Both the position numbers and the translations under genes were made by a program. The notes under the pieces were generated by a model. That model made no database searches. It was not told where the DNA came from and worked only from the letters and a program-made list of their open reading frames with translations. Shown in pieces: positions 18,011 to 26,490 of a stretch of 64,000 bases of DNA. This DNA comes from Thalassospira profundimaris (GTDB lineage Bacteria; Pseudomonadota; Alphaproteobacteria; Rhodospirillales; Thalassospiraceae), in assembly GCF_003326675.1 (NCBI RefSeq), contig NZ_JPWF01000009.1, forward strand, positions 159,907 to 223,906. Direction: 5' to 3'. How positions within the stretch are numbered: the stretch's first letter is position 1; the number at the start of each line of letters is the position of its first letter.

Positions 18011-18505
18011 ATGACGTCCAGTATCCAGATCACAGTCCCGCAAGTACCTGAAAACGTTCCGTTTGAGCGTCTTGTTGAAATTCTGTTGGCCGCGTTTGCC
18101 TTTCAGGATGACATTGTCGATCCGCCAAGTTCGGCAAAGTCGGTTACAGTTTCGGAACTGCAGTGGCGATTTGCCCGCGATACCCTGTTTCTGGCAACAG
18201 ATGATCACGGCATGGTGGTCGGGCAGGTCTGGATCGAAGATGTCGGCAAGGACGCCTATCTATATAAATTGTCGGTCGACCCCGCGATCAAGGGGGCAGG
18301 GATTGGCAAATCCCTTGTTGAGGCGGCATGCGATTTTGCAAGGAAACGCGATAAGGAAAAGGTCCGGCTGCATGTCCGGGTCGAGCTTGTCGATAATATC
18401 GCCTTTTTCCGATCCCGCGGGTTTGAAATTGCCGGTGAAGGTGTTCATGACGGCTATGACCGCACCACGTTCTGGAAAATGGCCCGCGACCTTACCGTGT
18501 CCTAA
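18011..18505 (+). CDS. GNAT-family N-acetyltransferase
   Basis: About 164 residues with the GNAT acetyl-CoA fold: YLYKLSVDPAIKGAGIGKSLVEAA carries the pyrophosphate-binding R/Q-x-x-G-x-G/A-type loop (here KGAGIGK), and ENIAFFRSRGF-like VDNIAFFRSRGFEIAGEG is the typical C-terminal motif. The acceptor substrate is unknown. I start at ATG 18011; an in-frame GTG at 17987 is less likely. The last four bases overlap the convergent HxlR gene. Confidence 0.8.
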   Translation: MTSSIQITVPQVPENVPFERLVEILLAAFAFQDDIVDPPSSAKSVTVSELQWRFARDTLFLATDDHGMVVGQVWIEDVGKDAYLYKLSVDPAIKGAGIGKSLVEAACDFARKRDKEKVRLHVRVELVDNIAFFRSRGFEIAGEGVHDGYDRTTFWKMARDLTVS

Positions 18506-18870
18506 GCCGTTTCTGTTTCGGGAACACCGAGTTTGGAAAGGGCGTAATATGGCACATGGGTTTCACCCCATGCCTTAAGGGCCAGGATAATATCGCGCAG
18601 CGTTTCGCCCTTGGCCGTCAGGCTATATTCCACCCGTGGCGGGACTTCGGCATACACTTCACGATGCACAAGGCCATCTGCCTCCAGTTCGCGCAATTGG
18701 CGGGTCAACATTCGCTGGGTGACGCCGGGCATCATGCGGCGCAACTCGTTGAAGCGCTTGGTTCCATGCAAAAGATGGAACATCACAACCCCTTTCCACT
18801 TGCCGCCAATGACATCAAGCGCCCCTTCGACCGGGCAGCCGGGGCTGCGATTGGGCGGGCAAACATTCAT
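18502..18870 (-). CDS. HxlR-family winged-helix regulator
   Basis: A 122-residue HxlR/MarR-like dimeric regulator. An N-terminal cysteine in CPVEGALDVIGGKWKGVVMFHL, then the recognition helix region RFNELRRMMPGVTQRMLTRQLRELEADGLV and the wing VPPRVEYSLTAKGETL. Many members sense electrophiles or quinones through cysteines (MNVC and GCPVE are both near the N-terminus here). It diverges from a quinone/zinc-type oxidoreductase, the common HxlR-target layout, with a palindrome between (18976-18989). The frame runs upstream to 19014, but ATG 18870 gives the family length. Confidence 0.88.
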   Translation of the reverse strand: MNVCPPNRSPGCPVEGALDVIGGKWKGVVMFHLLHGTKRFNELRRMMPGVTQRMLTRQLRELEADGLVHREVYAEVPPRVEYSLTAKGETLRDIILALKAWGETHVPYYALSKLGVPETETA

Positions 18871-18975
18871 CTGATGTCTCCAAACTGGTGTGACGATGGG
18901 GGCGAAGGTGCGGTATCCCGCAGAAAACAGCAATAGTATACAAAATGTCACTATATGCAGAAATTGTGCGTACTT

Positions 18976-18989
18976 ATCACATTTGTGAT
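18976..18989. promoter_or_regulatory. Candidate HxlR operator
   Basis: ATCACA-TT-TGTGAT, a perfect inverted repeat in the 168-base divergent region between the HxlR gene and the quinone oxidoreductase gene. Short palindrome; assignment by position only. Confidence 0.45.
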
Positions 18990-19038
18990 TATGCTCTACT
19001 TCTGGGGCATTCACAAATCAAACCTTTGAACAGAAGGA

Positions 19039-20067
19039 ATGCCCAAGATGAAAGCCATTGGTGTTTACAAATCTGCCCCGGTTGAAACCGAGGGACTGTT
19101 TGAGCAAATCGAAACCGAAGCCCCGGTCGCGACCGGTCGCGATATTCTTGTTCGGGTAAAAGGCATTGCCGTGAACCCGGTTGATTTCAAAGTGCGCAAG
19201 GGCAAGCAGGATGACGGTGCCTTCAAGATTCTTGGTTGGGACGCCGCCGGTGTGGTCGAGGCGGTTGGCGAAGATGTCACCCTGTTTCGTCCGGGTGACG
19301 AGGTCTGGTATGCCGGTGATGTAACCCGGTCGGGCTCAAACACCGAGTTGCAGCTGGTGGATGAACGTATTGCTGCACCGAAACCCAAATCCCTTGATTT
19401 CGCGGCGGCCGCCGCCTTGCCATTGACCACGATTACTGCGTGGGAGGCGATGTTTGACCGTTTGCTGATTGATCGTGCGGCGGTGGATGCCAACGCATCG
19501 AAAACCATTTTGATCATTGGCGGTGCCGGTGGCGTGGGTTCCATTGCCATTCAGTTGGCAAAGCTTGCGGGGCTTAAGGTCATCACGACGGCATCACGCC
19601 CGGAAACCATCGAATGGGTCAAAAAGCTGGGTGCGGATAGCGTGATCAACCATCGTAACCCGCTTGATGAGGAGCTTGCAGCCCAAGGTGTCGCCAATGT
19701 CGATTACATTTTCTGCACATCTGAAACCGATCAGTATTTTGATGTGATGGCAAAGCTGATTGCCCCGCAAGGCCGGATCGTGACGATCACCGAGGCCAAG
19801 GAAAATCACAATGTCGATCTGCTGAAAGCCAAATCGGCCAGCTTCTCCTATGAGTTCATGTTCACCCGTTCGATGTTCCAGACGGCTGATATGATCGAAC
19901 AGCACAAGTTGCTGGCAACGGTGGCGCAACTGGTTGACGAGGGTGTTATTGCCAATACCGCCACTGAAAGCTTCGGCCCGCTAACCCCGGCAAACCTGCA
20001 AAAGGCGCATGCGCTTTTGGAAAGCGGCAAGGCGATTGGCAAGATCACCTTTGACGGGATTGCCTGA
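19039..20067 (+). CDS. NADPH:quinone oxidoreductase, zinc-type alcohol dehydrogenase-like
   Basis: A 342-residue medium-chain dehydrogenase/reductase of the quinone reductase branch. GroES-like N-terminal domain (VKGIAVNPVDFKVRKG, LGWDAAGVVEAVGEDV) and a Rossmann domain with ILIIGGAGGVGSIAIQLAK. The structural and catalytic zinc ligands of true alcohol dehydrogenases are not evident, consistent with zinc-independent members that reduce quinones or enones. Divergent from HxlR and probably induced by electrophiles. Start ATG 19039 is preceded by AGAAGGA. Followed by a good terminator. Confidence 0.85.
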   Translation: MPKMKAIGVYKSAPVETEGLFEQIETEAPVATGRDILVRVKGIAVNPVDFKVRKGKQDDGAFKILGWDAAGVVEAVGEDVTLFRPGDEVWYAGDVTRSGSNTELQLVDERIAAPKPKSLDFAAAAALPLTTITAWEAMFDRLLIDRAAVDANASKTILIIGGAGGVGSIAIQLAKLAGLKVITTASRPETIEWVKKLGADSVINHRNPLDEELAAQGVANVDYIFCTSETDQYFDVMAKLIAPQGRIVTITEAKENHNVDLLKAKSASFSYEFMFTRSMFQTADMIEQHKLLATVAQLVDEGVIANTATESFGPLTPANLQKAHALLESGKAIGKITFDGIA

Positions 20068-20095
20068 TCTAGTCAGTCGTGATCGTCTAAAAGAC

Positions 20096-20121
20096 AAGGG
20101 GCGCAATGATCTGCGCCCCTT
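20096..20121. terminator. Bidirectional intrinsic terminator
   Basis: AAGGGGCGCA pairs perfectly with TGCGCCCCTT over a 6-base loop, between the quinone reductase and the convergent malyl-CoA lyase gene. Confidence 0.85.
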
Positions 20122-20141
20122 TGCATTCGATCAGGCGGGAA

Positions 20142-21128
20142 TTAACCGGCGTCGCGGGCGGCGATGGCCTCGGCCTGTTTGACCATGACTTCGGCCTGTT
20201 TGATCGATGCGATATCAATCAAGCGTCCATCAAGGGCGACGGCACCGGCACCTTCGGCCTGTGCCTTTGCCATGGCTTCAAGAATACGTTTGGCCTTGGT
20301 AACTTCGGCCTCGGACGGGGAATAAACATCATTGGCAAGGCCGATCTGGCTTGGATGGATCGCCCATTTGCCTTCGCAGCCCAGGACCATGGCGCGCGAT
20401 CCTTGCGCGCGGTAGCCGTCGGGATCGGAAAAGTCGCCAAACGGACCATCAATCGGGCGCAGACCATTGGCGCGTGCGGCCACCACCATGCGGGCAATGG
20501 CGTAATGCCACATATCACCCCAGTGATAGTCACGCGGATTATCGCCATCCTTATCGGTCAGAACACCATAATGCGGGTTCGGGCCGCCAATGCCGGTCGT
20601 CATCGCCTTGGTAGAGGCCGCATAATCCGCCACGCCAAAATGCAGGCTTTCATTGCGCGGGGAGGCGGCGGCAATTTCGTGGATGTTTTGCATACCAAGG
20701 GCGGTTTCAATAATCAGTTCGAAACCGATGCGTTTCTTGCGGCCCTTGGCGGCTTCGATCTGGGTCGTCAGCATATCAAGCGCATAGACATCGGCCGCCG
20801 TGCCGACCTTGGGGATCATGATCAGATCAAGCCGGTCACCGGCCTGTTCGAGAACATCGACAACATCACGATACATATAATGAGTATCAAGGCCGTTGAT
20901 GCGGACCGACAGGACCTTGTCGCCCCAGTCAATGTCGTTGATTGCCTGGATAATGTTTTTGCGGGCCTGTTCCTTGTCGCTGGGCGCAACCGCGTCTTCC
21001 AGATCAAGGAAAATGGCATCGGCCTTGGATTTGGCAGCCTTTTCAAACAGCTCGATCCGGCTGCCGGGCACAGCAAGTTCCGATCTGTTCAGGCGCGCAG
21101 GGGCCGGGGTCGGTGTGGTGAAGCTCAT
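20142..21128 (-). CDS. mcl1: L-malyl-CoA/beta-methylmalyl-CoA lyase (HpcH/HpaI family)
   Basis: A 328-residue CitE/malyl-CoA lyase type aldolase. Motifs: RSELAVPGSRIELFEKA, the magnesium-binding DAIFLDLEDAV and IGFELIIETALGM, and the CoA-proximal GKWAIHPSQI. The length and the GIGGPNPHYGVL, DYHWGDMWHYA blocks fit Mcl1 of the ethylmalonyl-CoA pathway, which cleaves beta-methylmalyl-CoA to glyoxylate and propionyl-CoA and malyl-CoA to glyoxylate and acetyl-CoA. This suggests acetyl-CoA assimilation without isocitrate lyase. Start ATG 21128. Stands alone in the window. Confidence 0.88.
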   Translation of the reverse strand: MSFTTPTPAPARLNRSELAVPGSRIELFEKAAKSKADAIFLDLEDAVAPSDKEQARKNIIQAINDIDWGDKVLSVRINGLDTHYMYRDVVDVLEQAGDRLDLIMIPKVGTAADVYALDMLTTQIEAAKGRKKRIGFELIIETALGMQNIHEIAAASPRNESLHFGVADYAASTKAMTTGIGGPNPHYGVLTDKDGDNPRDYHWGDMWHYAIARMVVAARANGLRPIDGPFGDFSDPDGYRAQGSRAMVLGCEGKWAIHPSQIGLANDVYSPSEAEVTKAKRILEAMAKAQAEGAGAVALDGRLIDIASIKQAEVMVKQAEAIAARDAG

Positions 21129-21514
21129 GATAACGTCTCTCCAGAACCTGTCATTTCAAATAGGCATCGCCGACGATTTGCCGGTCAGTGCTGTTGGCGT
21201 GTTTTGCGTCCCGTTTTCGGGATCGTACCGTGGCCGCCGTGACAGTTATGTGGTCCGCGATCATTGTGCGTCGCGGTAAGCCTGACCTCAATTTATGGTG
21301 CATATGCGAATGCTGGCAAGCTTAAAAAGCGTGCCGCCTGTTGTGCTTTCGACGGATGCGCGAAAAGTTGCAGGCTTAAATAAGAAAAATTGGAGATAAG
21401 CCCGATAAAGCAATAGCCCCTTAACGGCTGTGCCGTTAGATTACCGCCGATATTCAGGGTCGGTTTGCAGCATTTGACCCCGATCGTCCCATCAGCAGGT
21501 AGTAACTACGACCC
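21129..21514. other. Divergent promoter region, no gene seen
   Basis: 386 bases between the malyl-CoA lyase and GGDEF genes. AT content is higher than in the genes. A short GGC-rich inverted repeat (CGGCTGTGCCG) lies near 21427. I see no open frame, RNA gene or repeat that I can support. Confidence 0.5.
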
Positions 21515-22675
21515 ATGCGTCGCGCTTATTCCATCATTGTTTCTGCCGGTATGGCGCCAGTTTTGATCATGGGGGCCTGCCTTGTTCTGGCAGTGTCACC
21601 GGGACTGGTGCCGGGCGAGCTTGCCGGGCTGGTCCGTTACGGGCCGTTCCTGTTGGCGATGCTGGGCGGGGCAATCGGATGGTGGTTCAACCGCGGGCGG
21701 GCGGTTTTCGTCATGCTGTTGCTGCTGATTTGCTATTGGCTTCTGGTTGGCAACGGGGCGGGCTTTTCGCCGGACGGATTGGCCTTTTTGCGCATCGCGA
21801 CGCTTTATCTGATCCCGGTGAACCTTCTTATCCTTGGCTTTACTGCCGAACGCGGGGTTTTGAACCCGCGCGGAATTGCCCGGATGCTGGTACTGGGATT
21901 GCAGATATTCGTGATGCTGATGCTGGCGGGGCAGCCTGATGTCGGGTCCGCCCTTTATCATCTGCTTGATACCCGTTTCTTTGCCAGTGACGGGATCATG
22001 GGGGCGATGCCCCATCCGGCGATGATCCTGTCCTTTGTCGCGGTCGTGTTGCTGTTGATCCGCCACAAGCCGCTTGAAACCAGCTTTGCCGCGGCGATCA
22101 TTGCCATTGATGTTGCGACCGTGATGGGAACCGGCATCATTCAGTATGGCTATCTTGCCGCGACCGGCGTGGTTCTTGCCGGGTTGGCGCAGGAAGCCTG
22201 GCGGATGGCATTTGTGGATGATTTGACTGGCCTTCCGGGGCGGCGCGCGCTTGGCCATGCCATGGCGGAGCTTGGCAATCAATATGCGGTTGCCATGCTG
22301 GACGTTGATCACTTCAAAAAGTTCAACGACACCTATGGTCATGATGTTGGGGACATTGTTTTGAAAAAGGTCGCCCGCGAACTGGCCCGTGTTGGCGGTG
22401 GCGGCAAGGCATTCCGGTATGGCGGCGAAGAATTCACCGTTGTCTTTGCCGGGCGCAGTGCGGAAAAAGCCAGCGAACCGCTTGAGGCATTGCGCAAGCG
22501 GATTGCCGATAACAAGATCACCCCGCCCGAAAAGAACAAGGCCGTGTCGGTCACCATCTCGGTCGGGATATCCGAACGCGATGACGATACCAGCGACCCG
22601 TGGGGTGTTTTGAAACGTGCTGACCAGAAACTGTACGAAGCAAAACAGGCCGGTCGAAACCGGGTGGTCCTGTAA
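21515..22675 (+). CDS. Membrane-bound diguanylate cyclase (GGDEF)
   Basis: A 386-residue protein with about eight hydrophobic segments in residues 1-225, then one GGDEF domain (about 230-386). The active-site loop is YGGEEF and the upstream helix FVDDLTGLPGRRAL plus MLDVDHFKKFNDTYGHDVGD contains the metal and GTP ligands, so it should make cyclic di-GMP. The RxxD product-inhibition site five residues before the loop is absent (GGGGKAFRYGGEEF), so it may escape feedback control. The membrane part is probably a sensor of unknown input. Confidence 0.88.
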   Translation: MRRAYSIIVSAGMAPVLIMGACLVLAVSPGLVPGELAGLVRYGPFLLAMLGGAIGWWFNRGRAVFVMLLLLICYWLLVGNGAGFSPDGLAFLRIATLYLIPVNLLILGFTAERGVLNPRGIARMLVLGLQIFVMLMLAGQPDVGSALYHLLDTRFFASDGIMGAMPHPAMILSFVAVVLLLIRHKPLETSFAAAIIAIDVATVMGTGIIQYGYLAATGVVLAGLAQEAWRMAFVDDLTGLPGRRALGHAMAELGNQYAVAMLDVDHFKKFNDTYGHDVGDIVLKKVARELARVGGGGKAFRYGGEEFTVVFAGRSAEKASEPLEALRKRIADNKITPPEKNKAVSVTISVGISERDDDTSDPWGVLKRADQKLYEAKQAGRNRVVL

Positions 22676-22696
22676 GCTTACACCTGTTTTTGTTGC

Positions 22697-23218
22697 TTAC
22701 AGTTCGTCAAACTTGAACAGCAACCGCATCGAACCCGCCGTATTGGCAAGTGTCGCAAGGCAGTTGGCCGCACGTTCGGCCGGAATGGCGACGGCAAAGC
22801 GGGTCGTATAAATCCGCGCATCCTTTTCATCGGTTGCCGATGCCGCCATGCGCACGATATTGGCGTTATATTCGATGAAAATTTCCGAAAGACGGGCAAT
22901 CAGGCCCGGCTGATCAATGCCGGAACATTCAATCATATGGGTTGCACCCGGTGCGGTGGTCAGTTCCGGTGCTGCGGCGATGCTTTCGACCTGAATATCG
23001 GCCTTTTCCAGTGCAAGTTCCTTAAGGCCCGCAGCACATTCCGATTGCGGGCAATCTTCGGGAAGCTCGCAACTGGTTTCAAACCGCGCACTGTCGCCAT
23101 CAAGGGCGAAGGATGTCGGGCCAAGATTGGCGCCAATATCAAAAAGAAACCCGGAAATATCGGAAACAAGACCGACCCGGTCGGTGCATGAAATGGTGAT
23201 ACGGGTGTTGGCTTTCAT
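22697..23218 (-). CDS. Tandem ACT-domain protein, glycine cleavage repressor (GcvR)-like
   Basis: A 173-residue protein of two ACT domains: residues about 5-75 (ITISCTDRVGLVSDISGFLF) and about 95-165 (HMIECSGIDQPGLIARLSEIFIEYNANIV), the arrangement of GcvR-like regulators that bind glycine or other amino acids. Start at 23218 has AGGAG eight bases upstream; the frame is open to 23281 but lacks a site there. No GcvA or glycine-cleavage genes lie nearby, so the role as a GcvR is family-based only. Confidence 0.75.
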   Translation of the reverse strand: MKANTRITISCTDRVGLVSDISGFLFDIGANLGPTSFALDGDSARFETSCELPEDCPQSECAAGLKELALEKADIQVESIAAAPELTTAPGATHMIECSGIDQPGLIARLSEIFIEYNANIVRMAASATDEKDARIYTTRFAVAIPAERAANCLATLANTAGSMRLLFKFDEL

Positions 23219-23358
23219 CTTGGCACTCCTGGCAAAAATCCGCGGGGCTTTTGTTTGGTCTAGGATATCACCGGTTGGCAAGGCTGCCCATTTCTTTTGA
23301 TCATGACAGTTGGTGCCATCGTCGCCAGACGGGTTTCAATATATTGAAAACACGTTCT

Positions 23359-24147
23359 TTAATTGGCAGTGATGTCGACATTGCGCGCATTCCGGGCCTG
23401 AAAATCCAGATGGGTTCTGAGATCATCAGAGATGCGCAACCCGTCACTCAGACGATCAAGATAGTGTTGCTCGGCCGGGTCATCGGGATCAATCGCCAGA
23501 CATGATGCCAGATAAATTTCGGCGGACTGTTCTTCGGTCTTTGCCAGTTTCGCAATTTCAATCGGATTGGCCGGCGCGGAAAAGGCATCAAACAAAAAGG
23601 CCTTTTCATCCGGACCAAGGTCAAACCGGGTGATCTGATCAGAAATCCGGGCATGTTCACTTTGATCAATGTGACCATCGGATTTGGCCGCCGCAATCAT
23701 TGCGCGGATTAAAGACAGGCGAAAATCACTGTTATCAGCGCCGCGTTCCTGTTCCGGGGCAAAGCCGCTGTCAGTGGGGACCTGTGTGATGTCCCGGTCC
23801 TGGCTGTGATCGGTTGGCGGCTGGTTGTTGCGATAATCGCGCCAAGCCTTATAGGCAAGCCCGGCCACCAAGGCGGTTCCGCCATATGCCAAAACCTTGC
23901 CGCCGACCTTGCGGCCCTTCTTGGAACCCAACAGGGCGGACATCAATCCACCCGATATCGCACCGCCAATCAGCCCGCCGCCAACGCCATTCCCCATCGC
24001 ATTGCCAATGCCTTCCTTGGCCTTGGAGGCGGTTTGCGATGAAAGTCCGGCACTTCTGGCGATATTACCGAGCACATCGCCATTGCTACCTGATCCTGTG
24101 CTGCTACCTGAACCCAGAACGCCGCCAAGAAGTTTGCCAATATCCAT
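23359..24147 (-). CDS. DUF533/TerB-like membrane-associated protein
   Basis: A 262-residue protein. N-terminal third is Gly/Ser-rich with a hydrophobic glycine-zipper stretch (about 50-100, GGGLIGGAISGGLMSALLG and YGGTALVAGLAYKAW). The C-terminal part (about 135-255) is an all-helical TerB-type domain: FRLSLIRAMIAAAKSDGHIDQSEHARI, with the acidic DGHID loop. This is the DUF533 layout, conserved in proteobacteria but of unknown function. Start 24147 has AAGGAG eight bases upstream. The tandem tRNA-Arg genes lie about 200 bases upstream on the same strand, with their own terminators. Confidence 0.82.
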   Translation of the reverse strand: MDIGKLLGGVLGSGSSTGSGSNGDVLGNIARSAGLSSQTASKAKEGIGNAMGNGVGGGLIGGAISGGLMSALLGSKKGRKVGGKVLAYGGTALVAGLAYKAWRDYRNNQPPTDHSQDRDITQVPTDSGFAPEQERGADNSDFRLSLIRAMIAAAKSDGHIDQSEHARISDQITRFDLGPDEKAFLFDAFSAPANPIEIAKLAKTEEQSAEIYLASCLAIDPDDPAEQHYLDRLSDGLRISDDLRTHLDFQARNARNVDITAN

Positions 24148-24312
24148 CGAATTCTCCTTTTCCAGTCCACTGGATATGACCTGACGGATTTGGATCGCAA
24201 GTGGCAGGGGCGGCAGGAATGGCAATTATGCCTTTGATATTGCGGGTGTTGTGGCCCAGTTCACAGCACCGGGATTCTTGAGGTGTGGTTGGCAGGGAAA
24301 GCAGAAAAGAAC

Positions 24313-24342
24313 AAAGGCCCGACGCGATAACGTCGGGCCTTT
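24313..24342 (-). terminator. Terminator of the downstream tRNA-Arg copy
   Basis: AAAGGCCCGACG pairs perfectly with CGTCGGGCCTTT over a 6-base loop. It lies 3 bases after the CCA end of the tRNA. Confidence 0.85.
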
Positions 24343-24345
24343 GAC

Positions 24346-24422
24346 TGGCGCGCCCGGAAGGATTCGAACCTCCGGCCTTCTGATTCGTAGTCAGATGCTC
24401 TATCCAGCTGAGCTACGGGCGC
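24346..24422 (-). tRNA. tRNA-Arg (anticodon ACG), copy 2
   Basis: 77 bases including encoded CCA (seen as TGG at 24346-24348). The 7-bp acceptor stem is GCGCCCG/CGGGCGC, the anticodon arm CTGACTACGAATCAG gives anticodon ACG (A34 to inosine), and the T loop is GGTTCGAATCC. Identical in its mature part to the copy 133 bases upstream. Confidence 0.97.
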
Positions 24423-24445
24423 TTTTTAAAGCTTACGTAAATGGT

Positions 24446-24475
24446 AAAGGCTCGACGCGGTGACGTCGAGCCTTT
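24446..24475 (-). terminator. Terminator of the upstream tRNA-Arg copy
   Basis: AAAGGCTCGACG pairs perfectly with CGTCGAGCCTTT over a 6-base loop. Compared with the other copy, one stem pair has changed from C-G to T-A on both sides. Confidence 0.85.
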
Positions 24476-24478
24476 CAA

Positions 24479-24555
24479 TGGCGCGCCCGGAAGGATTCGA
24501 ACCTCCGGCCTTCTGATTCGTAGTCAGATGCTCTATCCAGCTGAGCTACGGGCGC
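24479..24555 (-). tRNA. tRNA-Arg (anticodon ACG), copy 1
   Basis: 77 bases with encoded CCA, same sequence as the downstream copy: anticodon ACG in a 7-base loop, GCGCCCG acceptor stem. First of the tandem pair in transcription order. It reads the CGN arginine codons that dominate this genome. Confidence 0.97.
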
Positions 24556-24891
24556 TTTGCCTTAGTTTCCGGCGGTTTGCTTGGGTGTGCTCCCCGTCGG
24601 CGGAGCGGAACTTATGCAAACGAGCAGGGCATTGCAAGCAGTAAATTTCAAAAAAAGGTATTTTTTCATCTGGCACAGTTTTCGGGACTGTTACGCACTT
24701 GTTTTGCCCGGCTTTGTCCGGTTTGTCGGACTTATGGACAAGACTCGGCAAAAAAGGGGCAAATGCGTCTTGTTCCATAAGTGGTCGTGGACTAAGATGC
24801 TTTCAATCCCGGGGGAACAGGGGCTTGTTTCATCACATAAAAAAGCAAGCCCAGGGAGATTCGCATATTTCTACTTAGGTAATAGATCGAA
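24556..24891. other. Divergent intergenic region, no gene seen
   Basis: 336 bases between the tRNA-Arg pair (leftward) and the lipoprotein gene (rightward). It must hold both promoters. AGGGAGATTCG near 24855 is not close enough to serve the lipoprotein start. No convincing frame, repeat or RNA seen. Confidence 0.5.
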
Positions 24892-26010
24892 ATGGCCGTT
24901 CGTAAAACCTACCTTGCCGTAATCGGCACCGCCCTTATGCTGGGGGGATGTTCTTTTTCTTCTGAGGCCCTGTGGCCGACGCTTGCTGGCGAAGAAGATA
25001 CGACCCAGGAAAACATGGTCGCATCCGAGCCGGTTGGTGCAAATGCCACCACCAGTTACGATGTTGCGGCAAGCACGCAGCCGTTGACCGGTGTGTCTCA
25101 GACCGGAACCTTTGTTGGTTCCAAGGTCGAGAACATGCAGCAGGAGCTTAACCGTCTTAAGGGTGCTCTGAACCAACACAATAATGAACTGCAACAGCTT
25201 CGCGCACAGACTGTCGCACATTCGCAGGCCTATCATGGTACTGTGGCTGCGATCAGTGCCCGTTTGCAGGTTGGTACCACGCCGGGCAACCCGGTTCTGG
25301 TACAGCAGTGGAACACGGCCCAGTCCGAACTGGATCGCGTGAATGACGATATCGCCGCGCTGAACTCGCTGGCGAACAAGGTTGCTGCGGACAGCACCCT
25401 TTCGACCTTCCTGCTTGAATCCGTTCGTTCTGCCTATCAGGTATCGGGTGCGGTGGACGAAGATCACCGTCAGCTTGCCCTGCTTGAAGACGAAACCAAC
25501 CGCACCACGGTGCTGATTGACCGTCTTCTTAATGAAATCAGTGAAAGCCTGTCGCGTCAGACATCCTATGTCAGCACCGAACGTGCGAACCTGAATGCCC
25601 TGGCGCTTGCTGTTAAGAACGGTGAAATCTTTGGGGATTCGCTTTCCAAGCGTGTTTTCCAGTCACAGGCAGCACCGGCATCGGGTAGCCAGCGTATGGC
25701 CGCAACCAGTGACCGCCCGCTGGTGGTCATTCGGTTTGACAGTGCCAACGTGAAATACGAGCAGGCGCTTTATAACGCGGTGAACCGCGTTCTCGAGCGT
25801 CGCCCGCAGGCAAGCTTTGACGTGGTTGCTGTGACCCCGAATCGCGGTACGCCGGCGCAGGTTGCCCTGAATTCCAACAAATCCAAGCGTAATGCGCAGT
25901 CGGTTTTGCGTTCCCTGACCGATATGGGAATGCCGAGCTCGCGCGTGCGTGCATCGGATGCCACCAGCGCATCTGTTTCCGCCAACGAGGTGCATGTCTT
26001 CGTGCGCTAA
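24892..26010 (+). CDS. Outer-membrane lipoprotein with coiled coil and degenerate OmpA-like C-terminus
   Basis: A 372-residue lipoprotein: signal peptide with lipobox LGGC (Cys20). A central helical, coiled-coil-like region (about 75-250, VENMQQELNRLKGALNQHNNELQQL) and a C-terminal alpha/beta part (about 275-372, PLVVIRFDSANVKYEQALYNAVNRVLERRP, later VRASDATSASVSANEVHVFVR). The C-terminus follows the OmpA/MotB spacing but lacks the standard peptidoglycan-binding Asp/Arg motif. Probably anchors or organises the envelope from the outer membrane. Stand-alone gene with its own terminator. Name unknown to me. Confidence 0.75.
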   Translation: MAVRKTYLAVIGTALMLGGCSFSSEALWPTLAGEEDTTQENMVASEPVGANATTSYDVAASTQPLTGVSQTGTFVGSKVENMQQELNRLKGALNQHNNELQQLRAQTVAHSQAYHGTVAAISARLQVGTTPGNPVLVQQWNTAQSELDRVNDDIAALNSLANKVAADSTLSTFLLESVRSAYQVSGAVDEDHRQLALLEDETNRTTVLIDRLLNEISESLSRQTSYVSTERANLNALALAVKNGEIFGDSLSKRVFQSQAAPASGSQRMAATSDRPLVVIRFDSANVKYEQALYNAVNRVLERRPQASFDVVAVTPNRGTPAQVALNSNKSKRNAQSVLRSLTDMGMPSSRVRASDATSASVSANEVHVFVR

Positions 26011-26049
26011 GTCCGGTCGGACATTTTACGGATTTTAAGAACGGCTATG

Positions 26050-26088
26050 ACGGGTGCTTCGGGAAATCGAAGCACCCGTTTGTTTTTT
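26050..26088 (+). terminator. Strong intrinsic terminator after the lipoprotein gene
   Basis: ACGGGTGCTTCG pairs perfectly with CGAAGCACCCGT over a 6-base loop, followed by TTTGTTTTTT. Confidence 0.92.
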
Positions 26089-26149
26089 CAAGGTCGGGAA
26101 TGTCCGGCAGTATCTTGACGGTTTGACGCCGTCTCAACCCAAGAAGAAT

Positions 26150-26461
26150 ATGATGGGTGATCTCGTCAATCTGCGTCAGGCGCGCAAGCGCAAGCAACGC
26201 GATCAAAAGGCCAAGAAGGCCGACGAAAACCGCATTCAGCATGGTCGCAGCCGTCATGAACGCGATTTATCCGATGCGCGCAATCGTGCAGCGGAAAAGC
26301 ATCTTGATGGTCATCAACGATCATCGGAAGAAGCGGGCGACAATAACGGCGCGGATACGGCATCAACCGGTGCGGTGGAATCCGAGGTTTCACACCCTGA
26401 TGAGCCGGAGAATGTTGTATCGATCTTCGGCAACAAAAAGCCCGGTAATGACCCGGCCTGA
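26150..26461 (+). CDS. DUF4169 family protein
   Basis: About 103 residues. The N-terminus MMGDLVNLRQARKRKQRDQK and the following basic NRIQHGRSRHERDL match DUF4169, a short, highly basic alphaproteobacterial family of unknown function. Here the C-terminal 50 residues are an acidic, probably disordered tail. The frame is open from 26054, but that would run through the upstream terminator, so I start at the ATG-ATG at 26150/26153. Confidence 0.75.
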   Translation: MMGDLVNLRQARKRKQRDQKAKKADENRIQHGRSRHERDLSDARNRAAEKHLDGHQRSSEEAGDNNGADTASTGAVESEVSHPDEPENVVSIFGNKKPGNDPA

Positions 26462-26490
26462 CTGCTGCTTGGCAAACACTTCCCGTTCCT

